DNA of 64,000 nt from Orientallactaga sibirica (Eukaryota > Chordata > Mammalia > Rodentia > Dipodidae): assembly GCA_036365145.1 (NCBI GenBank), contig JAEOAD010000018.1:7396001-7460000 (forward strand), given 5' to 3'. Shown here one piece after another: positions 10,898 through 21,974 of the stretch (its first letter is position 1; every line of letters begins with the position of its first letter). The notes below the pieces were generated by a model. That model did not search any database, was not told the origin of the DNA, and saw only the letters and a list, made by a program, of their open reading frames with translations. The translations under genes and the position numbers were made by a program.

Positions 10898-12009
10898 TAC
10901 CATAAGATTAATAGTATTAATTAATACCATCATAATTATGGCTAGATGACTTTTGATGTCACCATTAGGATTGTCAGTATGATATTTGTATCTGTTTCCC
11001 CATTAATGATCTAAAGCTTACTTTGCCTAGACCATCATTATTAACCAAAAAAATGCTCAGAATTATTGCTCAGAAAATCAAAAAATATCTAGCTATAAAC
11101 ACATGAGCTATAATGTTTCAAATTGTCACTATATTTGCAGAGGAAGATGAGTTAATCACATAAGCAGAGGAGTATTAGAACATTAGGTAATGGTAATGAA
11201 TTAAAAATTAGAGTAACTTTGGTCAAATCTTAGCTAATGTAATATTGCATCTCTGAGCTTTCAATTTGTTGGATGGTTAAAACAGTGATCCAAATGGAAG
11301 TTATTACCATTTTGCCTTGGTAATATCACACAAGTATGAGTAGCTATTATTATTATAAATAATTGGAGGTGTTCAGTTTCCTGAATTACTGCTTCAGTTA
11401 TTAGACCTAATTGCCTTATGATATAAATTCCCATGCACTATAACCATGAAAGACATTTATAAAACTGGCTTTAAAGAAAGCAAAATGTCACTTCATGTAC
11501 TCATAAAATAATCAAAAGTGCTAAGGCCATATGGTAACAAGTCCATGCTTTATTGCCTCTTTTCCCCAGTCTTCTTTAGACGTCCATTCCTATCCCATAT
11601 TTTAGAGTATTTGTTTACCTTAACATTTAGATGAGGCCCTGAAGTATCTGAAGGGGATGTGCAGAGATTCCGTTTTGAAGAGAGACTTAGGAGGTAACTA
11701 TTTCATGCCTACTGACATTTGGGAGTTTGCTGAGCTATCATTTGTGAAGTTTCTCACATAGCATATACAGAGAGATACAGGGTGGCTGCATTTTGACTTC
11801 CTTTCTGACTTGAGTGCGCTGTTGAAGCTCTCAGTACCTCCAGCTCACCATCTGCAGGATAGATCATCACAATGTAACAGATCATTTATTCTAATGACCT
11901 TGTTTTACTGATGTAGAAATTGAGACCCTGAAAGTAAAGCCATGTTCCCAAGGTCACAGAATGACTTAGAATTCCCAGAGACCACACTCTCAGCCATCCC
12001 TTTCCATCA
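10898..12009. other. Unassigned sequence with MIR traces
   Basis: No gene seen. A clearer MIR core is listed at 11,865-11,990. A weak MIR-like stretch ('tctctgagctttcaattt') is near 11,250. Confidence 0.5.
11865..11990 (+). repeat. MIR fragment
   Basis: 'ttttactgatgtagaaattgagaccctgaaag' followed by 'cccaaggtcacagaatgac' is the MIR core order. Confidence 0.65.
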
Positions 12010-12425
12010 TTTTTAAATGTTTTATTGACATATACACAATATGCCATGATCATCATGTCATCCTACCACTTTCTCTTTCCTCCTTCTACTCCCATCAATT
12101 AAATCCCTTTTTCTTTGTAACTAGTTTCTCTTCATTTTGATACCATCATTTCCCCCTCTTATTATGCAGGTCTTATGTAGGTAGCAGTACCCACTGTGAG
12201 ATTGTGAATACCATGGCCACTTTGTGTCTGAAAGAAAGTAATGCAAAGCACTTCTCTCCTTCCTTTGGCACTTAAATTCTTTCCACCACATCTTCCACAA
12301 TGGTCCCTGAGCCTTGGAGGGTATGCTAAAGATATCTCTCAGCATTGAACACTCCACTGTCACTTTTTCTCAGTACTTTGGTCAGTTTAGGCCTCTCTAG
12401 TGCTCACTGACATTGCTTATTAGTT
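12010..12425 (-). mobile_element. L1 type II 3' end, minus strand
   Basis: It begins with 'aatgttttattgacatatacacaatatgccatgatcat', the recurring L1 tail. 'cacaatggtccctgagccttggagggt' and 'ctcagtactttgg' match the UTR at 53.3 kb. It is truncated at about 12,425, directly beside the ORF1 fragment. Confidence 0.78.
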
Positions 12426-12428
12426 TGT

Positions 12429-13260
12429 TTTTTTTTTTTTTTTTTGGAATGTTTTAGATCTTCTGCCATGTCTTCAAGTTCAGATATTGTGTCCTCTCCT
12501 GGACCCATTCTATGGTGAGACTTTCTATAGAGTGTTTTTATTTGATATACTATGTTTTTTATTTTCTGTATTTCAGACTGAGATTTCCTCAATGTGTCTA
12601 TTTCTTTATTCATATCTTGTATCAACCTAATTTCATTAAGTTGATTTCCTATGTTTTTCAAGAGTTTGTTTTCCATTTTCATTCTTTGTATTTCAACTTT
12701 GATTTCTTTGAGCATACATATTCATTTTTTAAATTCTCTGTCTGGCATGTCATCTAATTCAATCTTATTGGAGGTCATCATTATTACATTTATAATTTTT
12801 TTTTTTTTTTTTCAAGGTAGGGTCTCACTTTAGCTTAGGCTGACCTGGAATTCACTATGTAGTCTCAGGGTGGCCTCGAACTCACAGCGATCCTCCTCTG
12901 CCTCCCGAGTGCTGGGATTAAAGGCGTGTGCCACCACGCCCGGCTTACATTTATAATTTTTAGGGTACTTATGTTGTTTTTAATTTTTGTGTTTCTTATA
13001 TTACTCCATTGAGATTTTTGCATCTCAGGTTATTTCATTGCTTATTTTTTCAGCTGTTTTCTTAGTTAATTCTTCATGGTAGGAGATCAAGGTGTCAGAT
13101 GAGACTTCTATATTATTCCCAGAGTAAGACCAGGTGGGACCCAAGCTGGTGCCTGCTATACCAATGTCATTAAGTGTAAAGCTGGTTCCTTTTGCACTAT
13201 GGGTTCAGCTCCATTGGTTAGGTTGGTCAGCTCTTCAAATCAGCTGTGCTAGATGAACCT
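12429..13260 (-). pseudogene. L1 ORF1 N-terminal half and 5'UTR part, minus strand
   Basis: The minus-strand frame at 12,404-12,715 encodes a long Lys/Glu/Met/Ile-rich coiled coil (for example MLKEIKVEIQRMKMENK) with heptad spacing, typical of the L1 ORF1p trimerisation region. A second piece with the start of ORF1 and 5'UTR-like sequence follows at 12,962-13,260, beyond a B1. The C-terminal RNA-binding domain is absent: the frame runs into a poly(T) tract (12,429-12,446, poly(A) on the minus strand). It may be a prematurely polyadenylated L1 transcript that reintegrated, or an ORF2-less L1. Not functional. Confidence 0.7.
12801..12944 (-). repeat. B1 SINE, minus strand, with 17-bp TSD
   Basis: A nearly consensus B1 (ends ccaccacgcccggc). 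Perfect TSD TTACATTTATAATTTTT at 12,784-12,800 and 12,945-12,961. It splits the L1 ORF1 fragment and is therefore younger. Confidence 0.97.
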
Positions 13261-14936
13261 CTTTACACCTTTAAGTCAACCATGAGTTTGTTACAAAGAA
13301 GAATTTGGTAACTGTGACTAACAAAGCTATCCTCAAGTATTCTGCAATGCTTTAATCACATGTTGAACTTAGTTCACTGGACTGTCAAGTTTATGGGCTT
13401 CTGTTTTCAGCAACACTTAGCTGAAGCCTTATTTTTATTTAATAGCTATAGTTCTTTAGCCTACCCCTTTATATTCTTCTTTAGTAAACAAAGATAATAA
13501 TATCTCATAAAGTCAAATGTGATAATACATTCTAAGAAGTAAACACAATGCTTAACACATAGTAAAGGGCTCCAAATATTCCTTTCTCCGCCTATAAACC
13601 CCCTTTAAGATCATGTCCCCAGCAGTTCAGCAATTGCTGACTCTCATATGCATTTTTCATTAAAATTGTAGAAAAAATGTCACTAATAATGCTTTACCAT
13701 AAAGAATGAACAGGGAAATGCCCCAAAATGATCACTGTGAGACTTCTAGTTCAAGGGAAGATTGAATCCTCACAAACACAATCACAAATGACATGTGCAC
13801 ATTTCTCTCAGCTCTCTTCTGCAAACACTTTTCACTGAGAAAAGAATTACAAAGATAACAAAATCATTTTTAAAGAGATAGGTCCATAAGGACAGAGAAG
13901 CCAGAGTACTGATTTTAGAAGTTGGAAAGCAGATGCCTGAGGCATAGTAACTAACTTAGCAGAGCCACACAAGCAGTTCCTTATGCTAGGACTGAGGAAA
14001 CCTAAGAAGTGACTTGATTTATGCCAAAGAATTACAAAAAAGTTGGCAATTGGCTATACCCTGTACCTCTTAACATGAAGAGATGATTGAACAACAACAA
14101 ACAAGAGAGGAAGTTGAGGTACATTTCTTATCTTAGAAACTGACAATCATCTGAGCTGAGCTGACAATGAATAGGGGTAATTTAATGTGAAAGTCAGAAA
14201 CTACATAGAAGAATAAGAGGGACATAGAAAAAGAAAATGAAGGAGGAAGAGGGGAAGGAGAAGAGAAAGTTGAGAAGGAGGAAGAGAAGAAGAAACAAAA
14301 GCCACACAGAGATTTAAAAAGTGCTGCCATTGATATTTTCCAAGTGATGAAAATATATGTAATCTATAAAACAATAGGAAACTTTGAAATAGGAAAACTC
14401 AAGGAACAACAAAACACAACTCCTGGAATTAAGAAAAACATGAAAGAGTATATAGAAGTGTTATGGAAGAAATGAAAACCCCAACATGAGCTTTGGAAGA
14501 TTAAAATTTAGTAAAATGATTTAAAAATAGTATAAAAAGGTAGAGATGGAAAATGAATAAAGATATACAACAACATGACACCCCCAATATCCAACTTTTA
14601 AGAATTTCATTCGGAGAGTTTAAAAAATTTCGGGAGCAAATAATTTATCAAAGAATTTTCCTATCAGAAACACTTTTCTTATCAGAAGCACATAAGTTTC
14701 TGTTCCACAGGGCTTGGTAGAGTACATGGAACAATTTAGACCAAAACATCATGAAGAAATCTCATTTACAGGAAAAAGAATACTACTATATTGCTCATAA
14801 TTAACACATGAATCTAGAAGGCAGTGAACCTATTTGCTCTACACATAGACTCCTATGCAAAGACAGTCTGCCAATTTTACATGAAGACGCAACAATGCTA
14901 TATGGCTTTCTTTCTCAGATGTCACCAGGGCAGAAC
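13261..14936. other. Unassigned AT-rich sequence
   Basis: No gene seen. Contains a MIR 3' part (listed at 13,470-13,585), a GA-rich stretch at about 14,215-14,300 and A-rich sequence at 14,330-14,780 that might be very old L1, though I cannot show it. Confidence 0.5.
13470..13585 (+). repeat. MIR fragment
   Basis: 'aaagataataatatctcataaagt..tgataatacattc...acacaatgcttaacacatagtaaagggctc' follows the 3' half of MIR (end 'acatagtaagcgctcaata'). Confidence 0.7.
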
Positions 14937-15295
14937 TTAACTTTCCCATCACTGTGACAGAATACCTGACAGAAACAACTTAAAGAAGGAATGATTTATT
15001 TTGGTTCATGGTTTGGGGGATACAGCCTATTATGGTGGGGAAGGCATGGTTTAGGAATGAGTCCTGACCATAACAATAAGAAGCAGCAGGTTACATTGTA
15101 GCAGTCAGGAAGCAGAATGCTCAGGTAAAAGCAGAGCTGGGCTAGAATGCATAAAGGTCTGTTGCCCATCAGCAACTCTATACCCAGGTCCATCTTTTAA
15201 AGACTCTACAACCACCCCAAATAGCACTACTAGTTGGAGACCACGTATTCAAACACGTAAGCCTGTGGGGGACATTGCACATCTTAACCATGACA
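14937..15295 (-). repeat. ERVL-MaLR LTR (ORR1/MT-like), minus strand
   Basis: On the minus strand it starts TGTCATGG at 15,295. It then shows 'gtcccccacaggcttacgtg', 'gtggtctccaactag', 'accaaaataaatca' (poly(A) signal) and 'ttctgtcacagtgatgggaaag'. This is the canonical rodent MaLR LTR order. Solo LTR. Confidence 0.75.
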
Positions 15296-15464
15296 CTTGG
15301 CAGATTTGATTTCTTTCATTTGGAAAAGAAAATAGCCCTGGGGAAAAAAAAACAATGGAATCAAAATAGGAGTTGCACCTCAAAGGAGCAGTAAAGTTGA
15401 TCCTGGAGGAAATGATCACAGGGGAGATACCAAGCACTTCTGCTCAAGCCTCAGAGAGACAGGC

Positions 15465-15478
15465 AAAAAGGTATTTCT
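15465..15478. repeat. Left TSD of the twin-primed L1
   Basis: AAAAAGGTATTTCT, identical to 18,738-18,751. Confidence 0.95.
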
Positions 15479-15537
15479 AATCTTTGTTATCCAGTCATTT
15501 AGTGATGGACACCTGGGTTGATTCCAGCTTTGTGCTA

Positions 15538-17079
15538 TTATGAATGAGCAGCTATAAACATGGTTGAGCAAATGTCTCTGGTCTGAGGTTTGGAGCCTTT
15601 AGGGTAAATGCCCAATAAGGGAATAACTGGATCCATTGGTAGGTCTATGGTCATCCTTTTCAGGAGTCTCCATATAGCTGTCCATAATGGTTGAACCATT
15701 TTACATTCCCACCAGCAGTGAAAACTTGTTCTTATTTCTCCACAACCTCGCCAGCATTTGTTTTCATTGTTTTTTTTAATGTTAGCCATCCTTACTGGGG
15801 TAAGGTGGAATCTCATAGTTGTTTTAATTTGCATTTCCCTGATGATTAGGGATGTTGAACATTTTCTTAAATGTGCATTTGCTATTTTTATTTCTTCCTC
15901 TGAGAACTGCCTGTGCAGTTCTCTGCCCCACTTTGTGAGTGGGTTGTTTGGTGGTTTATTGTTTAGGTTTTGGAGTTCTTTGTAGATTCTAGAAATCAGG
16001 CCTCTGTCAGATGTATAGCTGGTGAAAATATTCTCCCATTCTGTGGGTAATCTGCTGGCTTTGATTATAGTATGTTTGTCAGTGAAAAAGCTGTTCAGTT
16101 TCATGAGATCCCAATGGTTGAGTGATTGTTTAATTTCCTGAGCTGCTGCGGTTTTGTTCAGGAAATCTTTTCCCACTCCTATGTCACGGAAATTTCCTCC
16201 TATTTTTTCTTCCAGTAGATGCAGTGTTTCTGGTTTTATATTAAGGTCTTTGATCCATTTTGACTTAATTTTTGTGCATGGAGAGATGTGTAGGTCGAGT
16301 TTCATTTTCCTACATAAGGTTGTCCAGTTTGTCCAGCACCATTTGTTGAAGATGCTGTCTTTTCTCCATTCTGCATTGGAAGGGCCTTTGTCAAATATCA
16401 AGTAGCTGTAGTTATTTGACCCGAAATCTGGGTCTTCAATTCTGTTCCATTGGTCTATATTCCTGTTTTTATGCCAGTACCATGTTGTTTTTATTACAAT
16501 GGCTTTGTAGTATAGCTTTAGATCAGGTATGGTGATGCCTCCAGATGTATTTCTTTTGCTGAGGATGAGCTTGGATATCCGAGGCCTTCTGCCTTTCCAT
16601 ATAAATTTTGAGATAGTTTTTTCTATCTCATTGAAGAAGGAAGTGGGGATTTTTATCGGCATTGCATTGAATCTATAGAGTGCTTTTGGTAAGATTGCCA
16701 TTTTCACAATGTTAATTCTACCAATCCAGGAGCATGGGAGGTCTTTCCATTTTTGTAGGACCTCCTCAATTTCTTTTTTGAGAGTTTTTATGTTTTCATT
16801 GTATAGGTCTTTCACTTCCTTAGTCAATGTTATTCCAAGGTATTTTATTTTCTTTGTTGCAATTGAAAATGGGACGATGTTAGTTATTTCTTTTTCTGTC
16901 TCTTTGTCCTTTGCATACAGAAAGGCCATTGATTTCTGTGCATTGATTTTGTATCCTGCTACTTTGCTGAAGGTGCTAATCACCTTTAAGAGTTCTGAGA
17001 TGGAAGTTCTCAGGTCACTTATGTATAGAATCATGTCATCTGCAAATAGGGCTAACTTAACTTCTTCCTTTCCAATTTG
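15538..17079 (-). pseudogene. L1 ORF2 fragment (RT to C-terminal Cys domain), inverted arm
   Basis: Open for about 500 codons on the minus strand. It starts inside the reverse transcriptase with the catalytic FADD motif ([12 protein letters not shown], about 17,030-17,065). It continues through 'GYKINAQKS', the thumb-like '[23 protein letters not shown]' and '[18 protein letters not shown]', and ends after the C-terminal Cys motif C-x3-C-x7-H-x4-C (CWRGC..H..C). L1 ORF2p normally has about 1,280 residues with an N-terminal endonuclease; the endonuclease and RT fingers are absent. The frame ends in stops at the inversion edge (MFIAAHS then stops). The apparent Met start is only an internal residue. 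No function is expected. Confidence 0.93.
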
Positions 17080-17080
17080 T

Positions 17081-17242
17081 ATGTGGTATATCTACAGTAT
17101 GGAATTCTATGTAGCAGTAAGGAAAGATGAAATAAGGAAATTTGAAAAAAAATGGTCAAACATGGAACAGATCATCCTCAGTGAGCTCACCCAAGAACAA
17201 AAAGATAATCGTCGCATGGTCTCATTTATCTGTCACTCCTAA
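17081..17242 (+). pseudogene. L1 ORF2 C-terminal tail, forward arm
   Basis: Encodes the last ~50 residues of ORF2 (MEFYVAVRKDEIRKF.. and SELTQEQKDNRRMVSF) and stops at 17,240-17,242. It is read forward, opposite to the rest of ORF2, because of the inversion. Confidence 0.92.
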
Positions 17243-18737
17243 TCTGAATCTATGTGACATGCAGCCAAACCTAACAAACACTCTGAGGACCAGACAAGAG
17301 GGGGGTGGGGTGGGAGGGGGGGAAGGTAAGGGTGGGAGGGAACGAGAGGTGGGGGGGAGGACAAGGGGTCCGGATACAATTGGGACCCAAAAGGAAAAGA
17401 TGCTATAAAAACCTTTACTCTGAACAACAGGCTAAAACATTGATCCTTCAGCAGGCCCGCAGAGGGAACACCCAAATCACAGGAATCTGGAGAGAGCATC
17501 ATGAAGGCTAACCCTAATTCTGTCCTGCTTCTCTCTCTCTCTCTCTCTCTCTCCCTCTCACTCTCTCTTCCTACATCTCCTCTCTATACTCACTTCCTCT
17601 ATAATATTATCTATCTTTTTCTTCCCTCACCTTTCTAGGTGCAGACTTGAAACTCCCAGTGCCAGCATGGGGTTAAACTCCACAATGAGGTTTTGATCTG
17701 AGACACCTACAAGTTTACCCCCTCCCCGCCAAAAAAAAAGACAGACTTCTGTCAGAGTTCTTGGTGACCCACCAAAGGTTAATGGTAAGACCCTACTGTT
17801 GAAGATAGCATATGTGTGTGAGACCAAACACAGAGAGACCTGGCCAGAATCTGGAAGAAGGTCAGTCCCCAGACAGTTAGCTAGTCTAGTACCAGAGGGT
17901 GCTACATTAGCAACTGGGGGAAAATGTCTGACATTGGTCCAAACAACTTGCAGTCTAAGATACCCAGCAGGAAACAACTTGACGTAATGCTCATACAAGT
18001 GCAGTAGTGGAAAACAGCCATGGTGGGTAACCAACTGCTCTTGATTTGACTAACAGATCCACTCAGTGGAATGCAACTCATTGCTGGAACTGGGAAATAA
18101 GTCAAAACCAGGTACAAAAAATGAGTTCAGTCTCCAAGAGCAAGATACCACCAAATGTGGGCTAGAAGAGAGCCAATGCATATAAAATTCCCTCCAAAAC
18201 ATAGATGGTCATCCCTTCTACCTAGTACTAACTTTTCTCTCCGTTGGAGAATTTGCTTATCTTTTTTCAGGTGGACAATGAACCTGAAGGGAGGATCAGC
18301 TAACCACACCTCACCAGGGCCCCAGCTGAAATCATAGAACAACGCAGGGGAAGGGCAAGAGTTTAGCATTCATGGAGATCATGACACCAGAAAAAGGCTG
18401 AAGGAGATAAACACAGAGAACATCCAACTCCAACTAAGCCAGATATCCAGAGACACAGAGGCTCCCAAAACCTCATCACTGAAACAGAACTAAAATGATC
18501 CCAATGTGGCTCAGGGAAACTCGCGGAAGAGGGGGCGGAAAGATTGTTAGAGTCACAAGTTGGGGCATTATACACAGAGACTGGGGCCTACACCCCAGAA
18601 CTCTTTACTAACCTCACAATGCACGTCCCACATTCCCCATTGATGAGGGTCCCTTTGAAAGTGGGAGGACAGGGAGGAGGACAATGAAACCAATACTATG
18701 AATGTAAAATCAGAATCATATAAATAAAAAAAGGAAA
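17243..18737 (+). other. L1 type I 3'UTR
   Basis: About 1.5 kb of non-coding L1 sequence between the ORF2 stop and the A-tail. It contains the G-rich tract, a (CT)n at about 17,528-17,556 and the terminal block (aatactatgaatgtaaaatcagaatc + AATAAA). It served as the reference for naming partial copies at 5.7, 6.6, 22.6, 24.4, 26.9, 28.0 and 32.1 kb. Several short frames in it on both strands are chance. Confidence 0.85.
17296..17362 (+). other. G-rich tract with quadruplex potential in the L1 3'UTR
   Basis: Many G-runs of three or more separated by short loops (gggggtggggtgggaggggg, then ggtgggaggg and gtgggggggagg). A polypurine, quadruplex-capable tract just after ORF2 is a known feature of mammalian L1 3'UTRs. 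A decayed version lies at about 6630-6665. Confidence 0.8.
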
Positions 18738-18751
18738 AAAAAGGTATTTCT
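18738..18751. repeat. Right TSD of the twin-primed L1
   Basis: AAAAAGGTATTTCT, identical to 15,465-15,478, directly after the A-rich tail. Confidence 0.95.
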
Positions 18752-18954
18752 CTAAAAGGGTGAATATTTTTAATTGTATAAGGCATTTGTGTATATTTAG
18801 AGGGGAATTTCACAACTGAGGAAAAATTTGGCTTTGAATTACTCATCAGTATATAGAAAATATGCCAACAAAACAGAAGAACAAATTATTACTTCATAAT
18901 ATTTTCTAGGAAAGTAAATTATAAACTCATCATATGAATTAGCTAAGTATAGCA

Positions 18955-19310
18955 TTTATAGGGCTTGGGAAGATGGATCATTGGATAAAACACTTGCTGC
19001 TCAAGCCTGAGTACCTACGTTTAAATGACCAGGCTCCACTTAAAAGAAAGAAGCCACAGCAGAATTCTGTAATACTGATTATGAGATGGGAGGCAAGAAC
19101 AGCAGCATTTCCCAGAAAGATCACTATCCACAAGACTGGTGAACTGACAATCAGTAACAACAGCAGAAAAAAACCCTGCCCCAAACAAGGTTTGACAAGG
19201 ACTAACACCTGAGAGTTGTCTCTGGCCTCCACACATGCCCTGTGGCACACATGCCAGCACATGTGTACACACACTCACACATATTAACATGTGCATTCAC
19301 ATACAAAATA
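18955..19310 (+). repeat. B4-type (ID/B1 composite) SINE, plus strand
   Basis: ID-like head 'gcttgggaagatggatcattgg...cacttgctgctcaagcctgag', then a middle part, and the B4-typical end 'acctgagagttgtctctggcctccacacatgcc' with CA-rich repeats. Diverged. Chance frames on both strands are ignored. Confidence 0.75.
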
Positions 19311-19662
19311 GCATTTTTGTATAGTAATGATAAGTAGAGTTCAATATTAAACAAAATTATTACATATGTATAGGAGGAAGGTGAAAGTGATAGAAACTAT
19401 GGAGCAGAGACACAGAGGGTTGGAGAATGGTGATGGGTGTTAGACAAAAGAGATTAAGACATATATATATATATATTTGTCTGAAACAGAAAATTCTAAA
19501 AGTATAATTTTCATTTTGAAAATATAGTATCTAACACCAAAGAATTTGCTAAAATGTTACAATTATTATTTTTCTTTAAGAAGAGAGTGGATCAATAAAA
19601 TCTCTTGATCTTCACAAGTTATATGTAACCACTGGATGCTTTTCAACCATGTGTACACTGAC

Positions 19663-19824
19663 ATTATTTATTTATTTATGTAAGAGAGAGAGAGAGAGTG
19701 AGTGTTCCAGGGCCTCTAGCCACTGCCATCTTGGGCATCTGGCTTATGTGGGTACTGGGGAACTGAACCTGGGTCTTGGGCTTTGCAGGCAAGTGCCTTA
19801 ACAACTAAACCATCCCTCCAGCCC
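19663..19824 (-). repeat. DIP-like SINE, minus strand, with TSD
   Basis: ATTT tail, short (GA)n, 'gggcctctagccactgcc', 'tgggcatctggcttatgtggg', 'ccatccctccagccc'. TSD ACACTGAC at 19,655-19,662 and 19,825-19,832. Confidence 0.9.
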
Positions 19825-19894
19825 ACACTGACTTTTAATAAGAGTAAAATTTAAGTTAAAAGGCAGTCCTATGAGAGCTCCATGTGGGGTAGCT

Positions 19895-20120
19895 CAGGAG
19901 GATTAGAGATGTAGCTCAGTTGGTAGGGTACGTGAGCTTAGCATGCACAGAACCCTAGGTTGTACCTCTGGCACCACAAAAACCAGGAATGTTGGTACAC
20001 ATCTGTAGTAGCAGCACTTGAGAGGTGGGACCAAGAGGAACAGAAGTTCAAGATTATTATTAGCTACATAACATGTTAGAGGTTAGCCTGAGCTACATGA
20101 TACATGCCCCCTAAAAAGAT
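19895..20120 (+). repeat. ID/B4-type SINE, plus strand
   Basis: The head 'gagatgtagctcagttggtagggtacgtgagcttagcatgcac' is tRNA(Ala)/ID-like with a clear A-box. It is followed by a B1-like half ('tggtacacatctgtagtagcagcacttgagaggt') and 'tagcctgagctacatgatac'. Confidence 0.75.
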
Positions 20121-21974
20121 AGTGTGTTAAAAGTTTCCTTTATAAGACTTTGTTTTTCTTTTTATGTATTTTCTAACTATAATATTAGTCACCATTTTTA
20201 AATTGTCACAGTTTTTCTACTCTAGCCATGAACAAACAATATCCATGAAATCATTGAGCTTAGCATACTTTTTCTGTGTTTCTTCCAGTACACATTTCAT
20301 TTAAATCATTAATAGTGAAATTAATTCATTAAATTAACTAAATCATTAATAGTGAAATGTCAGTGTACTAACTAGTGTTATCATATCCTAACTATATGCT
20401 TGTTCTCCCACATTAAAACTATTTTTCTAAAAAACAGAATTACTCATGAAAGCCAATTTATTGCCTACAACTCACCAGTAGAGGGAAATATTGGTCTTGT
20501 TACTAAGTAGTCCTGGTGTACTAGAAAACTGTTTTCACACTCTGGATGTGAATACCAAAGCCATGGCCTGCATCATTTACCCCTTCCTGAAGTGTAGACC
20601 CTGGGAGCATAAAGGAATCTTGGAGCCTATTTAGTTTAAGTCCTTCTGACCTCTCCCTTTCTACACCGAAGAAAACCCATATCCCAAACTCTGGCTGTAC
20701 TTACCTATGCCATAGGGTAGGGAAATATGAAAAGTCAGTGCTAAAGGCAGAGTTCTTTATTTACCCAAGTTGAGCAAATCAAAACTAGAATACGAAAATA
20801 ACATAAAAAAGTTCAAGTTCAAGAGGATTGAGCCAGGTACCATAGTGAGAAATATCACTGGTTAAACATTTTGTTACATGCTAGGCATATATTGAACATT
20901 TGCTTTGTACTACGACCTCAGATGTCTTTTTTTTTTTTCTATTCTGACCAGAGTGAACTATAATGTAGTAATATCCGTTATCCCTTGTACACAATTGATG
21001 AACATAATGAGTATAATGGTTAATTCACTTGCTCCAAGACACAGAAGGTGATTTGCAAAGCAGAGATTCAAACCAGACAATGTAGCCTGAAATCTATGAT
21101 TTTTTAAAAATATTTTATTTTTTATTTATTTAGTTAAGCCTGTAAGTCCAGCCACTGAGAACTCCAGAATTTACCATTGTGAACTGGGGATAAAGCTAAG
21201 CCATCTCTCCAGTCAATATAACCTGAGGAACCCTGTCATTTCTGTGTTGTTCTTGGTTAGATGATATGGTATGTCCCACTTACCACAGAGATCTTTCAAA
21301 ATTGATCAAACTGGTAAACTGGTAGACAGAAATTCTTTAGAGACTGACTTCTTTTTGTCTGCTTTCTTTCAGAATACTGCCTCACTAAATGTTAGATGAG
21401 TGAATACAAGCAATTCTAATTACAAGTGTGGAGAAACATACCCATGCCCTACCTTCCAACTCAGACACTTTAGGAAACATTACCAATGTTGTCACTGTCC
21501 ACTTTGTCTCTTTCAACTGTGACCTGGTTCAACCAATTGCCTGATTGTTCCCTATATCCTCCCCTGTTTGGTAACTCAGTGTTTCAGTTCATAAAACACA
21601 GACATGTCGCCATGTACTTGGGCAGGCTCCTGACCACTGCACTGTATCATTTTCTGAACTGGCATGTCACTGCTTATGAAACACCTGGAGTATGTAGCAT
21701 TTATTACTTTGGGCCTGGCCAGGGCCTCATCCATCTGCTTATGGAAATGTGAGCTGGTTTAGCTCACCAGCCCTCAGAATTCTGGGGCAGGGAGAGATGA
21801 GGCTCTTGTTCAAGATAATAGCTATGTTCAAAGAGAAGGGAGCACTAATGTAATTTACAGTTAGAGACGTTTTCTTTCAAAGACCAGATATCTTTGCATA
21901 AGAGGAAATCTTGCCACTGTCATTCTAAATGTTCAAGGGGCCCATAAATTGCCTTTTGTATCCATCTTCCACAT
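20121..21974. other. Mostly unassigned sequence
   Basis: No gene recognised. An 88-codon frame at 21,486-21,752 (+) has no family resemblance. A truncated DIP-like SINE lies at 21,100-21,217 and a short direct repeat (taaatcattaatagtgaaat) at about 20,302 and 20,339. Confidence 0.5.
21100..21217 (-). repeat. DIP-like SINE remnant, minus strand
   Basis: T-rich tail, an eroded middle ('ccattgtgaactggggataaagc') and head 'taagccatctctccagtc'. Most of the body is deleted. Confidence 0.6.

Larger units (their letters stand above)
15479..18737 (+). mobile_element. L1 insertion with 5' inversion (twin priming)
   Basis: An L1 integrated on the plus strand. Its 3' arm (about 17,081-18,737) reads forward: end of ORF2, a long 'type I' 3'UTR and an A-rich tail with AATAAA. 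Its 5' arm (15,479 to about 17,080) is inverted and carries ORF2 from the RT active-site region to near the C-terminus. The outer end of the inverted arm (reverse complement '..ggataacaaag') and the start of the forward arm ('atgtggtatatctac') are adjacent in normal L1, as the uninverted copy at 6403 shows, so almost nothing was lost at the inversion point. The identical 14-bp TSD on both sides shows one event. The low decay of the open frame suggests a fairly recent insertion. Confidence 0.95.

Noticed and set aside
16154..17242. Plus-strand frames opposite the inverted L1 ORF2 (for example the 177-codon frame 16,709-17,242)
   Set aside because: Most of it is antisense to ORF2 of the inverted L1 arm; only its last ~50 codons are real L1 coding sequence from the forward arm. 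The apparent fusion is created by the inversion junction.
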